From Thiorhodococcus minor (GTDB taxonomy: Bacteria; Pseudomonadota; Gammaproteobacteria; Chromatiales; Chromatiaceae), in contig NZ_JAAIJQ010000015.1 of assembly GCF_010820565.1 (NCBI RefSeq), positions 20,168-84,167 on the forward strand: DNA of 64,000 bases, given 5' to 3'. Below the pieces are notes generated by a model that did not search any database, was not told the origin of the DNA, and saw nothing but the letters and a program-made list of their open reading frames with translations. Within the stretch, counting starts at the first letter, position 1, and each line of letters starts with the position of its first letter. The position numbers were made by a program, and so were the translations under genes. Of the stretch, positions 33,148 through 40,017 are shown piece by piece.

Positions 33148-33335
33148 GATCCGCCACACCATGCCGCCGCAATGCTCCCGGCAATGCTCCCGGCAATGCC
33201 CGAGCATACGTCGAGCAATGCTCCTCTACTCTACCTGTATTGTGCATATGGGACGCAGATTCCCCCCCAGGAGCCCCGGACGCCGAGTGGTCAAAAACTG
33301 ACCAGCAGGGAACCGCAGAGGAGGTGCAGCCATGA
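33144..33335 (+). CDS. Small ORF with NAPG repeats (63 aa)
   Basis: Starts with ATGA overlapping the previous gene and ends with ATGA overlapping the primase. It has a short RRNAPGNAPGNARAYVEQC repeat region and no domain. Overlap at both ends suggests a real coupled gene, though another frame across the same DNA resembles the continuation of the preceding protein. Confidence 0.35.
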   Translation: MRSATPCRRNAPGNAPGNARAYVEQCSSTLPVLCIWDADSPPGAPDAEWSKTDQQGTAEEVQP

Positions 33336-34414
33336 GCCCGGCAGACACCCGCACCTATCTCGGCTGGCTCGTCCGTGACGCTGGTCTCGTCGAGGTAATC
33401 CGTATCGGCGACCGTGGTCCTGACCGGATCGAGTGGCATACGGACGTGGATCAGATGCTCGCTCGGGCTCAGGAGTGGGCCGGGACCGGCAACCTGTTCA
33501 CGACCTTGCACCGGATCGACCCTGGCGCGCTGGCTGAATATCGCGAGGAGCAGAGACAGGTAGATCCCCGCCGCACTCCGCGCACTCCCGACGTAGCGAT
33601 CCGCCGCTACACCCGGTTGTTTTTCGACTTCGATCCGGCGCGACCGAAAGGGACCAGCAGCACGGACGCAGAGCTGTCAGACGCAGAGACCCGCGCCCGA
33701 GGGCTCCGTGCTCGGCTACGGGCGCTCGACTGGCCCGAGCCGCTGATAGCCATGAGCGGGAATGGCTGGCATCTGCAATATCGGACGGCGCTCCCCAACA
33801 CCGACGAGACCCGCGAGATCCTGCGGACGATCTACCGGGGGCTCGACTCCGAGCTGACCGACGACGTGGTGACATTCGATGTCACGGTTCGGAATCCGGC
33901 CCGACTCTGCGCCATATACGGCAGCACGAAGCGCAAGGGGGCAGACACCCCTGAGCGCCCTCACCGGCAGTCTCGATGCTGGATACCGTCAGACTGGCGT
34001 CAGGTCATGCCCCGGCAGGTCGAGGCGCTGGCGAATCACTACGCTCGCCTATCGAGCACGACTCGCATGGATGCCCCCCAAGCCCCACAGGAGCCCCGTA
34101 CAGCCGTCCGCGTCTCCGGGAGGGGCAACTACGCCACACTGGATGTGGTGCGCTGGTTCCAGGCCCATGACGCCTATGTCGGGCATCTCGCCGACAACAA
34201 GCATGGCGTCAGATGTCCGTGGTCCGACGAGCACACGTCGCCATCACCGAGGTCAGGGTCCGACACCATCGTCTATGAGTCAGACGGCGGCTGGCCCGGG
34301 TTCTACTGCCATCACAGCCATTGTGCAGGCAGGTCCATCCGCGATGTCATGGCCCGATGGGGCGATGCCGACGCCTATTGTGCTGAGGCATTCCGGGCGC
34401 GGAGGGCTGCATAG
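33332..34414 (+). CDS. AEP-type primase with C-terminal zinc finger
   Basis: A 360-residue protein. Three archaeo-eukaryotic-primase catalytic motifs can be read: FFDFDPARP (motif I, D-x-D) at about residue 94, MSGNGWHLQY (motif II, sGxGxH) at about 145, and VTFDVTVRNPARL (motif III). The C-terminus has a Cys/His cluster resembling a CHC2 finger: RCPWSDEHT, then GFYCHHSHCAGRSI. Such enzymes start replication of plasmids, phages and satellites. It is followed without a gap by a helicase. The order primase then helicase is an autonomous replication module. Confidence 0.75.
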   Translation: MSPADTRTYLGWLVRDAGLVEVIRIGDRGPDRIEWHTDVDQMLARAQEWAGTGNLFTTLHRIDPGALAEYREEQRQVDPRRTPRTPDVAIRRYTRLFFDFDPARPKGTSSTDAELSDAETRARGLRARLRALDWPEPLIAMSGNGWHLQYRTALPNTDETREILRTIYRGLDSELTDDVVTFDVTVRNPARLCAIYGSTKRKGADTPERPHRQSRCWIPSDWRQVMPRQVEALANHYARLSSTTRMDAPQAPQEPRTAVRVSGRGNYATLDVVRWFQAHDAYVGHLADNKHGVRCPWSDEHTSPSPRSGSDTIVYESDGGWPGFYCHHSHCAGRSIRDVMARWGDADAYCAEAFRARRAA

Positions 34415-35902
34415 ATGTTCACTCTCTATCCGCATCAAGAGCAGGTCATCGAGGAGCTGCGTGAAGGCATCCGGCAGGGGCACAAGCGCCAAGTCCTCGC
34501 CGCCGCTACCGGGTTCGGCAAGACGGTTGTCGCCGCACACCTGGCGCTGTCAGCCGTCCAGAAGGGTAAGCGCGTGCTCTTCATCGTTGATCGAATCGAG
34601 CTGGTCAGTCAGGCCGTGAGGACGTTCAGCGCGCTCGGGCTCCAGGTCGGCGTGCTCCAGGGCGAGAACACCAACTACTCCGAGACGGATGACATCATCG
34701 TTGCGTCGATCCAGACGATCCGCACCCGCTCGGCGCCCGATTGGGTGCGGCTCATCATCATCGACGAATGCCACATCCTGCATCGGGCACATATCAGGCT
34801 GATGGAGCGTTGGACCGCGATCCCATTCATCGGGCTGTCTGCAACGCCGCTCCGCAAGGGATTAGGCCGCTATTTCACCAATCTCGTCCGAGGTCCGTCG
34901 ATTCGCTGGCTCACCGAGAACGGCTTTCTCGTCCCCGTCCGAGGGTTCGCTCCCGCATCGGATGCCGTCGCTGATGCCATCAAAGGCGTCAAGGTCCGAG
35001 GTGGCGATTACGTCGAGGCGGATCTCGGTCAGGCGATCAATCAAAAGGAGTTGGTCGGCGATATTGTTTCGACATGGCAGGAGCGCGGAGAGGACAGGCA
35101 GACATTGTGCTTTGCAACATCCATCGCGCATTCAAAAGCCATCCGCGACGACTTTGAGGCCGCTGGTGTGGCTGTCGCGCATATCGACGCCTATTCGAAT
35201 GCCGACGAGCGCAAGACAATCATTGAGGGATTCAAAACCCGTGATATTCGAATCCTCACGTCCGTTAATGTTCTCGGTATTGGCTTTGATGTGCCTGACG
35301 CCGCTTGTCTGATCCTGGCTCGCCCGACAATGAGTGAGGCATTGCATATTCAGCAGATGGGTAGGGGCATCAGAACTGCCGAGGGTAAGACCGACTGCAT
35401 CATCCTGGATCACTCGGGCAACACCCATGAGCACGGCCTTCCAATCCATTTCGAGGTGCCAGACCTAGACACCAGCGAGAAAGGCTCGGGCGAGGTCCGC
35501 AAAAAGCGGGACGAGAAAGACAAGCTCGTCACCTGCACCCATTGCGGCGCGCTGATGGAGAGAGATCAACTGACGTGCATGGAATGCGGATTGGATCGAC
35601 CACAGCGAAAGAGCAAGGTCTCATATCGGGACGGGGATCTCGTCGAGTTTGGTGCGACAGGCGACGAAGCGGAAGCGGCCGAAGCGGAAAGGATGAGTTT
35701 CTATCTGGCCTGCAAGGGCTATCAGGTCGCGAAGGGCAAGAATCCCAATGCTGCGTTTTTCCTGACTCGCGAGAAATTCAAGGGCTTCAAGGCGCCGAGG
35801 CATTGGCAATATCTTGATCCAATCGACCCATCGGACGCTGTTTGTCGCTGGATCAAGAGCCGAAATATCCGATGGGCAAAAAGTCAGGAGAGGAAAAGAT
35901 GA
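34415..35902 (+). CDS. SF2 DEAD/DEAH-box helicase
   Basis: A 495-residue helicase. Walker A is AATGFGKT at about 31, Walker B IIIDECHILH, motif III GLSATP, and motif VI IQQMGRGIRT. Between residues 370 and 400 lies a zinc ribbon (VTCTHCGALMERDQLTCMEC). It resembles UvrB/RecG-like phage helicases that work with satellite primases. The ATG follows the primase TAG immediately (34415). Confidence 0.85.
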   Translation: MFTLYPHQEQVIEELREGIRQGHKRQVLAAATGFGKTVVAAHLALSAVQKGKRVLFIVDRIELVSQAVRTFSALGLQVGVLQGENTNYSETDDIIVASIQTIRTRSAPDWVRLIIIDECHILHRAHIRLMERWTAIPFIGLSATPLRKGLGRYFTNLVRGPSIRWLTENGFLVPVRGFAPASDAVADAIKGVKVRGGDYVEADLGQAINQKELVGDIVSTWQERGEDRQTLCFATSIAHSKAIRDDFEAAGVAVAHIDAYSNADERKTIIEGFKTRDIRILTSVNVLGIGFDVPDAACLILARPTMSEALHIQQMGRGIRTAEGKTDCIILDHSGNTHEHGLPIHFEVPDLDTSEKGSGEVRKKRDEKDKLVTCTHCGALMERDQLTCMECGLDRPQRKSKVSYRDGDLVEFGATGDEAEAAEAERMSFYLACKGYQVAKGKNPNAAFFLTREKFKGFKAPRHWQYLDPIDPSDAVCRWIKSRNIRWAKSQERKR

Positions 35903-36090
35903 TTGACCCGCACCAACGCGCCCAGCTACTCGACGACGGCCGAGGCGCGCTCGCTATCGCCCTGGAGCGGCGGGCGCGGATTCAATCGGCACTGGATCGC
36001 TCCAGGGCCAATGGATTCGATACGGCTCGACTGCGTGTGGACCTGGCGCGCGTCGAGGGCGAGATTCAACGACTACAATTCCGAGAATGA
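35899..36090 (+). CDS. Small coiled-coil protein (63 aa)
   Basis: The ATG overlaps the helicase stop as ATGA. The protein is an amphipathic helix (LLDDGRGALAIALERRARIQ, then ALDRSRANGFDTARLRVDLA) ending in acidic residues. It could be a helicase partner by coupling. No known family. Confidence 0.5.
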   Translation: MIDPHQRAQLLDDGRGALAIALERRARIQSALDRSRANGFDTARLRVDLARVEGEIQRLQFRE

Positions 36091-36161
36091 GCCAGCCAAC
36101 ACAACATCTAGTGCCTGAAAGCCGAAGGCACCGCAACATATAGCAAACCGAGGTATAACCA

Positions 36162-36647
36162 ATGCTCCATGAGCCCTGGCCGATTTACGCCGAAACCCAA
36201 TTAGCGGCTTCCGGATTTGTCGTGATGGATGGCGAGATTGCCGTCAAGCTGCGCCCAACGCTATTCACTGGAGGGACTGGTGATTCAGCCCTTTTCGATA
36301 CCCGCATTGAGCGGGCCAAAGCAGACGGCATGCTCTATTCGGCTGTCCTGAAAACCTGCAAGCCTGATGAAGCGGGCAAGCCCGAGCGAGACAACATGGG
36401 CCTGACACGCGCCAAGCGGTTGGAGGATCGGCGCTCGGTTCAGGTCATCGCCCTGAGTCCGTCACGCCTGGCGGAGCGTCTGCGCTGGCTGGGGCTGGAT
36501 GTTGAGGCGGTTGTGCCCTGGCAGGAGCCGGTACCGGAGCCGGAGCCAACGCCCGAGGAGATTGCGGCACGGGAGGCCGTGCGGCGCGAGGTGCAAGCCA
36601 AGCTCGGGATCTACCCAGGACACCAACCCGCGCCTGTTGCTGCGTGA
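36162..36647 (+). CDS. Unknown element protein (161 aa)
   Basis: No recognised family. The C-terminal third is Pro/Glu-rich (PEPEPTPEEIAAREAVRREV) with a helix. The N-terminal two thirds include FVVMDGEIAVKLRPTLFTGG and LEDRRSVQVIALSPSRLAER. A hairpin (GTGCCT ... AGGCAC) lies just upstream. It may be a phage-type accessory protein. Confidence 0.55.
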   Translation: MLHEPWPIYAETQLAASGFVVMDGEIAVKLRPTLFTGGTGDSALFDTRIERAKADGMLYSAVLKTCKPDEAGKPERDNMGLTRAKRLEDRRSVQVIALSPSRLAERLRWLGLDVEAVVPWQEPVPEPEPTPEEIAAREAVRREVQAKLGIYPGHQPAPVAA

Positions 36648-36685
36648 TCGGCTGGCGCCCTTGATCGGATCAAGGAGTAACAGAC

Positions 36686-37084
36686 ATGGCCTTCGAGAAG
36701 GGTAAGAGCGGCAACCCCAAAGGCCGCCCGCGCGGGATCGTCAATCAGGCCAAGCTGAGAAAGGCGATCGAGAAGGATTTGCCCGAGATCATCGAGGCCA
36801 TGACGACGGCAGCCAAGGCCGGAGATACCGCCGCCGCGCGACTGCTGGTGGATAAGGTGCTGCCGTCGCTCAAGCCCCAGGACACGCCCGTCAAGCTGCC
36901 CTTGGGCGATGACCTAGCCGAGAGTGGCCGCGCGGTCCTGGCGGCTGTGGGAGCCTCTGAGGTGACACCGGAGCAGGGCGCGAGGATATTGCAGGGATTG
37001 GGCGCTCTATCGCGCGTGATCGAGACCGACGAATTGTTGAGACGAATCGAAGCATTGGAGAAACGCTATGGCGAATCAGATTGA
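36686..37084 (+). CDS. DUF5681-type phage protein (132 aa)
   Basis: It begins MAFEKGKSGNPKGRPRGIVN, the signature of DUF5681 proteins that precede terminase or replication genes in phages. The rest is helical (LPEIIEAMTTAAKAGDTAAA, LVDKVLPSLKP). No large terminase follows here, which is one reason to read the element as a satellite. Confidence 0.7.
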   Translation: MAFEKGKSGNPKGRPRGIVNQAKLRKAIEKDLPEIIEAMTTAAKAGDTAAARLLVDKVLPSLKPQDTPVKLPLGDDLAESGRAVLAAVGASEVTPEQGARILQGLGALSRVIETDELLRRIEALEKRYGESD

Positions 37085-37253
37085 AACCAGGATTGAGAAG
37101 CTAGAAAACAGCATAGGAGCGGGAGCATCGCGCGTGGTGCTGCTGTTCGATGGCGAGGACCGCCAGATCCCGGAGGGCGCGACCGTCGTCCGCGTGCGCT
37201 TTGTCGAGCCGGGAGACGGCGAGCGCGCGCGTGGAGCGGATGCGCGGCATTGA
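37068..37253 (+). CDS. Small protein with N-terminal coiled coil, copy 1 (61 aa)
   Basis: ATG 37068 lies within the previous gene's end. It begins MANQIETRIEKLENSIG and then a strand-rich segment VVLLFDGEDRQIPEGATVVR. It is the first of three tandem small proteins that share a start of the form xxRxxxLE. Confidence 0.5.
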   Translation: MANQIETRIEKLENSIGAGASRVVLLFDGEDRQIPEGATVVRVRFVEPGDGERARGADARH

Positions 37254-37438
37254 GCGCCATCAGGACTCGGCTCGCGCGGCTCGAAGCGCAAGGCACGGGC
37301 GAGGAGACCGTGCTCGTCATCATTGGCGAGCCAGATGCACGGCAGCGCGCCATTCTCGACGCTGGTACGGCTCGAATGGTGATCCAGATACCGGACAACG
37401 GGAGGGGTCGCGATGACCAGGCTCCAGAGCAGGGTTGA
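37250..37438 (+). CDS. Small protein with N-terminal coiled coil, copy 2 (62 aa)
   Basis: TTG start overlapping the preceding TGA as TTGA. It begins SAIRTRLARLEAQGTG, then VLVIIGEPDARQRAILDAG. The layout and length match copy 1, and the strand segment (VLVIIGEP) parallels VVLLFDGED. No function assigned. Confidence 0.45.
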   Translation: MSAIRTRLARLEAQGTGEETVLVIIGEPDARQRAILDAGTARMVIQIPDNGRGRDDQAPEQG

Positions 37439-37697
37439 TGCCTTGGAGCGACAGGCCGGACTTTCCGAGGTGCCGTGCTGGGTCCGCGAGCTCCCCGAGG
37501 ACGACCGGGTTTTCTACCTGGCGATCAAGAAGCGAGAGGCGGGGCACCCCAAGGGCTTTGAGGGGCTTGTCCGGACCCTGGATGAACCCGAGTTGGAGCG
37601 ACTGATTGCAATCCTCCTAGGCCACATCGACAAGGCCGAGATCCCCGAGGAGCTGCGGGCCGAGGTCGAGGAGCTGCGGGAGCGGGCCGGGCGTTGA
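37413..37697 (+). CDS. Small protein with N-terminal coiled coil, copy 3 (94 aa)
   Basis: It begins MTRLQSRVDALERQAG and continues with DRVFYLAIKKREAGHPKGFE and two helices. Start pattern as in copies 1 and 2. Its ATG lies 26 bp before the stop of copy 2. Confidence 0.5.
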   Translation: MTRLQSRVDALERQAGLSEVPCWVRELPEDDRVFYLAIKKREAGHPKGFEGLVRTLDEPELERLIAILLGHIDKAEIPEELRAEVEELRERAGR

Positions 37698-37710
37698 GGG
37701 CTACTGCGCG

Positions 37711-38154
37711 ATGGTGGCGACGGTGGAGCCGGCTCGCAAGCCGGGAGCGCCGGAGGGGACGGTGAACAATCCGGATGGACTCGGCGGGAAGTCGGGGAAG
37801 AAGGCGGATATTGATAATGTCGCCAATGGCGACGTTAGCAAAGACACCCGCAAGCGCAGCAACCACGCGCCCGAGCGCGTCATCGCCCGCCTCAAGCGCG
37901 ACAAGGCCGACGCGGACCTGCCGGAGGACGTGCGGCAGCAAGCATCTGTGATGCTCGCAGGGATCAGCAGTGGCGAGATCAAGCCTTACAAGGCCGCTAA
38001 GGCGATGGGTTACGTCAAGGCACCGGACCCGGCCGCCATCGTCCACAAGCAGCGCGAGAAGGCCAGCTTCCTCCTCGCCGCCACCCATCAGCGGGTCCAC
38101 GGTCTATCTATCCGCCTGCATTCCGTTATACTGACGGTATCGAATAACCGTTAG
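37711..38154 (+). CDS. Unknown phage-type protein (147 aa)
   Basis: It begins with a Lys/Gly/Pro-rich stretch (KPGAPEGTVNNPDGLGGKSG) that resembles small DNA-binding phage proteins beside terminase genes. A helical region with DADLPEDVRQQASVMLAGIS follows. Its 3' end carries the first two palindromic sites described below, so that region is coding and regulatory at once. Confidence 0.45.
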   Translation: MVATVEPARKPGAPEGTVNNPDGLGGKSGKKADIDNVANGDVSKDTRKRSNHAPERVIARLKRDKADADLPEDVRQQASVMLAGISSGEIKPYKAAKAMGYVKAPDPAAIVHKQREKASFLLAATHQRVHGLSIRLHSVILTVSNNR

Positions 38155-38780
38155 GATAACGATATGGCCAAGGTGAAGCAGTGGACCGAAGACGATGCCC
38201 GGTATGCACGCGACTGGCTCCAGCGCACCGACATCAAGGTGAATCAGCCGATCCAGGCCGATGATCCCAATGCCCTCGCGCAGCAGCTCAAGGACACGCT
38301 CACCGTCACCGACTGGAACCGGATGCTCGGCGCCATCCGCCAGCGCAAGCACCAGGCCGCAAGCGATTCCGTCAGGATAACGAAAAGCGAGCTGAAACGA
38401 CTGCGCTCAGAGTCACAGTCAAACCGTCAGCATAACGGCAAGACCGACGAGCTAGATCGACTGCGCGCCGAGTGCCTGAGCCAAGCTGGCACCATCTCCC
38501 GACTGAGCAGGGATCGCGACATCCTCACCGGACAACTGAGAAAACTGGACGGCGCTGCGGCGACCATCGAGCGCCTGCGGACGGATCTCGCCGCGCGGGA
38601 TGCCGAGGTCCAGCGGCTCAAGGCCGAGGTCGCGCGAGCACAGGAGAAGGTGGCCGCGGCCGCCGCGCGCGAGTCTGGCTATCGCGAGCAGATCAGTCGG
38701 CTGGAGTCGCGCCCTGGCCAGGATGAGCGCTCAGTAAAACGTCAGGCTGACGGAATCATGCCGAACCGTCAGGCTGACGA
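38123..38780. repeat. Cluster of six CCGTnAG-n-TnACGG palindromic sites
   Basis: Sites with half-palindromes CCGT(C/T)A and T(A/G)ACG lie at 38123-38138 (reverse), 38147-38162, 38368-38383, 38423-38438, 38738-38753 and 38765-38780. Example: ACCGTCAGCATAACGG. Two are at the promoter and four are inside the next gene. Dyad symmetry makes protein binding likely: autoregulation, partition or an origin. Confidence 0.65.
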
Positions 38781-38928
38781 AACCTCGCCGCGCGCCGACC
38801 GGGACCGCCGCATCCTGGAGCTGCCCGAACTCTCCGAGATCAAGGTCGCCGAGATCCTGAAGGCCGAGGGCATCAAGTGCTCGGCGAGGACCGTTGGCAA
38901 TGTACGCCGTCGCCACAGTATTGCCTGA
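38164..38928 (+). CDS. Coiled-coil DNA-binding protein (254 aa), KfrA/partition-like
   Basis: The N-terminal 75 residues look like a small DNA-binding head (KVKQWTEDDARYARDWLQRT). A long coiled coil runs at about 80-185 (RLRTDLAARDAEVQRLKAEV). The C-terminus has an HTH-like segment (ELSEIKVAEILKAEGIKCSA). The gene carries four palindromic sites inside and two before it, so the product is a candidate for binding them as a partition, origin or repressor protein. Last gene of the element, followed by a terminator. Confidence 0.55.
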   Translation: MAKVKQWTEDDARYARDWLQRTDIKVNQPIQADDPNALAQQLKDTLTVTDWNRMLGAIRQRKHQAASDSVRITKSELKRLRSESQSNRQHNGKTDELDRLRAECLSQAGTISRLSRDRDILTGQLRKLDGAAATIERLRTDLAARDAEVQRLKAEVARAQEKVAAAAARESGYREQISRLESRPGQDERSVKRQADGIMPNRQADETSPRADRDRRILELPELSEIKVAEILKAEGIKCSARTVGNVRRRHSIA

Positions 38929-39003
38929 GCCGACGAGCCCAGCGGTAAGGGTATTGAGGTTTCTCATGCTCGCCTTGGTGGCTCGGTTCTGAGCCAACGA
39001 GAC

Positions 39004-39025
39004 CCGCCCGCGTGGCGGTTTTTTT
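39004..39025 (+). terminator. Intrinsic terminator at the right end of the element
   Basis: Stem CCGCC/GGCGG (39004-39018) followed by seven T. Ends the element's rightward transcript before attR. Confidence 0.7.
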
Positions 39026-39036
39026 GTGGGCTGGAG

Positions 39037-39057
39037 TCTGAGCCAAATCTGAGCCAA
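39037..39057 (+). repeat. Right-end arm repeat (tandem TCTGAGCCAA)
   Basis: Tandem TCTGAGCCAA identical in arrangement to 28960-28980. A third single copy (GGTTCTGAGCCAACG) is at about 38986-39000. Likely arm-type integrase sites. Confidence 0.5.
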
Positions 39058-39176
39058 CATAGCCCCAACACAAGGCACAATTTCACACGTCACGGCAATG
39101 ATGCGACTCGGGTAAGCGATTGATTCAGAAAACATCCGATGAGTGGAGAAAAGTGAGGCGAATCAAGGGTGTGTGA

Positions 39177-39232
39177 CTTGAAAACCGTTGACTCGAAAGG
39201 GTCCGGGGGTTCGAATCCCTCCCTCTCCGCCA
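39177..39232 (+). repeat. attR of the tRNA-Ser element
   Basis: A direct copy of the tRNA-Ser 3' half at 28847-28902, one mismatch in 56 bp. It contains no complete tRNA of its own. Confidence 0.92.
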
Positions 39233-39351
39233 GATTTCTAGCTGCCCCGCCCGCCAGTCCTTCCCCTACATGCTTGATGCGCGCGGACCTTCCCGGCTCT
39301 GTGGCTGGACCCTCGGCAGCTCGCTGATTCTCATCGTTTTGCTTCACGCGC

Positions 39352-40017
39352 TTGATATCCCGGCATTTCGATCCTGACTGCCAGTGTTGTCCGCGTCTGG
39401 CCGCGCATCTCGGCGAGGTGCGTCGGAGGAATCCGGACTATCACGCCGCGCCCGTCGCTCCTTTCGGTGATCTAGCGGCGCGTCTGCTCGTGGTGGGCTT
39501 GGCGCCAGGCATGCACGGGGCGAACGCGACCGGGCGGCCGTTCACAGGCGATCACGCCGGCATCCTGCTCTACGAGACGCTGCACCGATTCGGCTTCGCG
39601 AGCAGCAAGATCTCGAGGGGCGTCGACGATGGTCTGAAGCTAGCCGACTGCCGCATCACCAATGCGGTGAAGTGCTTGCCGCCCGAGAACAAGCCGCTGA
39701 CGCAAGAGGTTCGCGCCTGCAATGCCTTCCTTGCGGCAGAGCTCGCAGACTTGCCGCAGCGGGCTGTCATCTTCGCCCTGGGCCGCGTCGCCCACAACGC
39801 CGTGCTGCGGGCGCTTGGCCTGCGGCAAGCAGCCTGGCCCTTCGCACATGGTGCTGAGCATCGCTTGCCGGATGGCCGCGTGCTGATCGATTCCTACCAC
39901 TGCAGTCGCTACAACACCCAGACGGGGCGGCTGACCGAGGCGATGTTTTGCGCCGTCTTCGCCCGCGCGCGCCACATCCTGGACGCTTCGCTGGGGATCG
40001 AAGGCACTGCCGTATGA
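39352..40017 (+). CDS. Uracil-DNA glycosylase, family 5-like (UdgB)
   Basis: A 221-residue Fe-S glycosylase that removes uracil from DNA. The motif LVVGLAPGMHGANATGRPFT is the family 5 UDG signature. Cluster cysteines are in DCQCCPRLAA and VKCLPPENKPLTQEVRAC. The motif VLIDSYHCSRYNTQTGRL is the family's second catalytic loop. TTG 39352 is used, as no ATG lies near the domain start. It overlaps uvrC by 4 nt (ATGA), so it probably forms a repair operon with uvrC and pgsA. Confidence 0.82.
   Translation: MISRHFDPDCQCCPRLAAHLGEVRRRNPDYHAAPVAPFGDLAARLLVVGLAPGMHGANATGRPFTGDHAGILLYETLHRFGFASSKISRGVDDGLKLADCRITNAVKCLPPENKPLTQEVRACNAFLAAELADLPQRAVIFALGRVAHNAVLRALGLRQAAWPFAHGAEHRLPDGRVLIDSYHCSRYNTQTGRLTEAMFCAVFARARHILDASLGIEGTAV

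Larger units (their letters stand above)
28903..39232. mobile_element. 10.3-kb integrative element in tRNA-Ser(TGA)
   Basis: Flanked by the 56-bp att repeats. The tRNA-proximal end carries the integrase, and 15 further genes all read the same way, many overlapping by ATGA. Contents: Rha-like regulator, ParB-like protein, primase-like protein with zinc finger, SF2 helicase, DUF5681 protein, several small phage-type proteins and a coiled-coil protein with palindromic sites. No structural, lysis or packaging gene is visible. It fits a phage satellite or a replicating integrative element better than a prophage. Confidence 0.85.

Noticed and set aside
28903..39232. Reading the tRNA-Ser element as a complete prophage
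   Set aside because: No capsid, portal, tail, lysis or large terminase gene could be recognised in its 10.3 kb.
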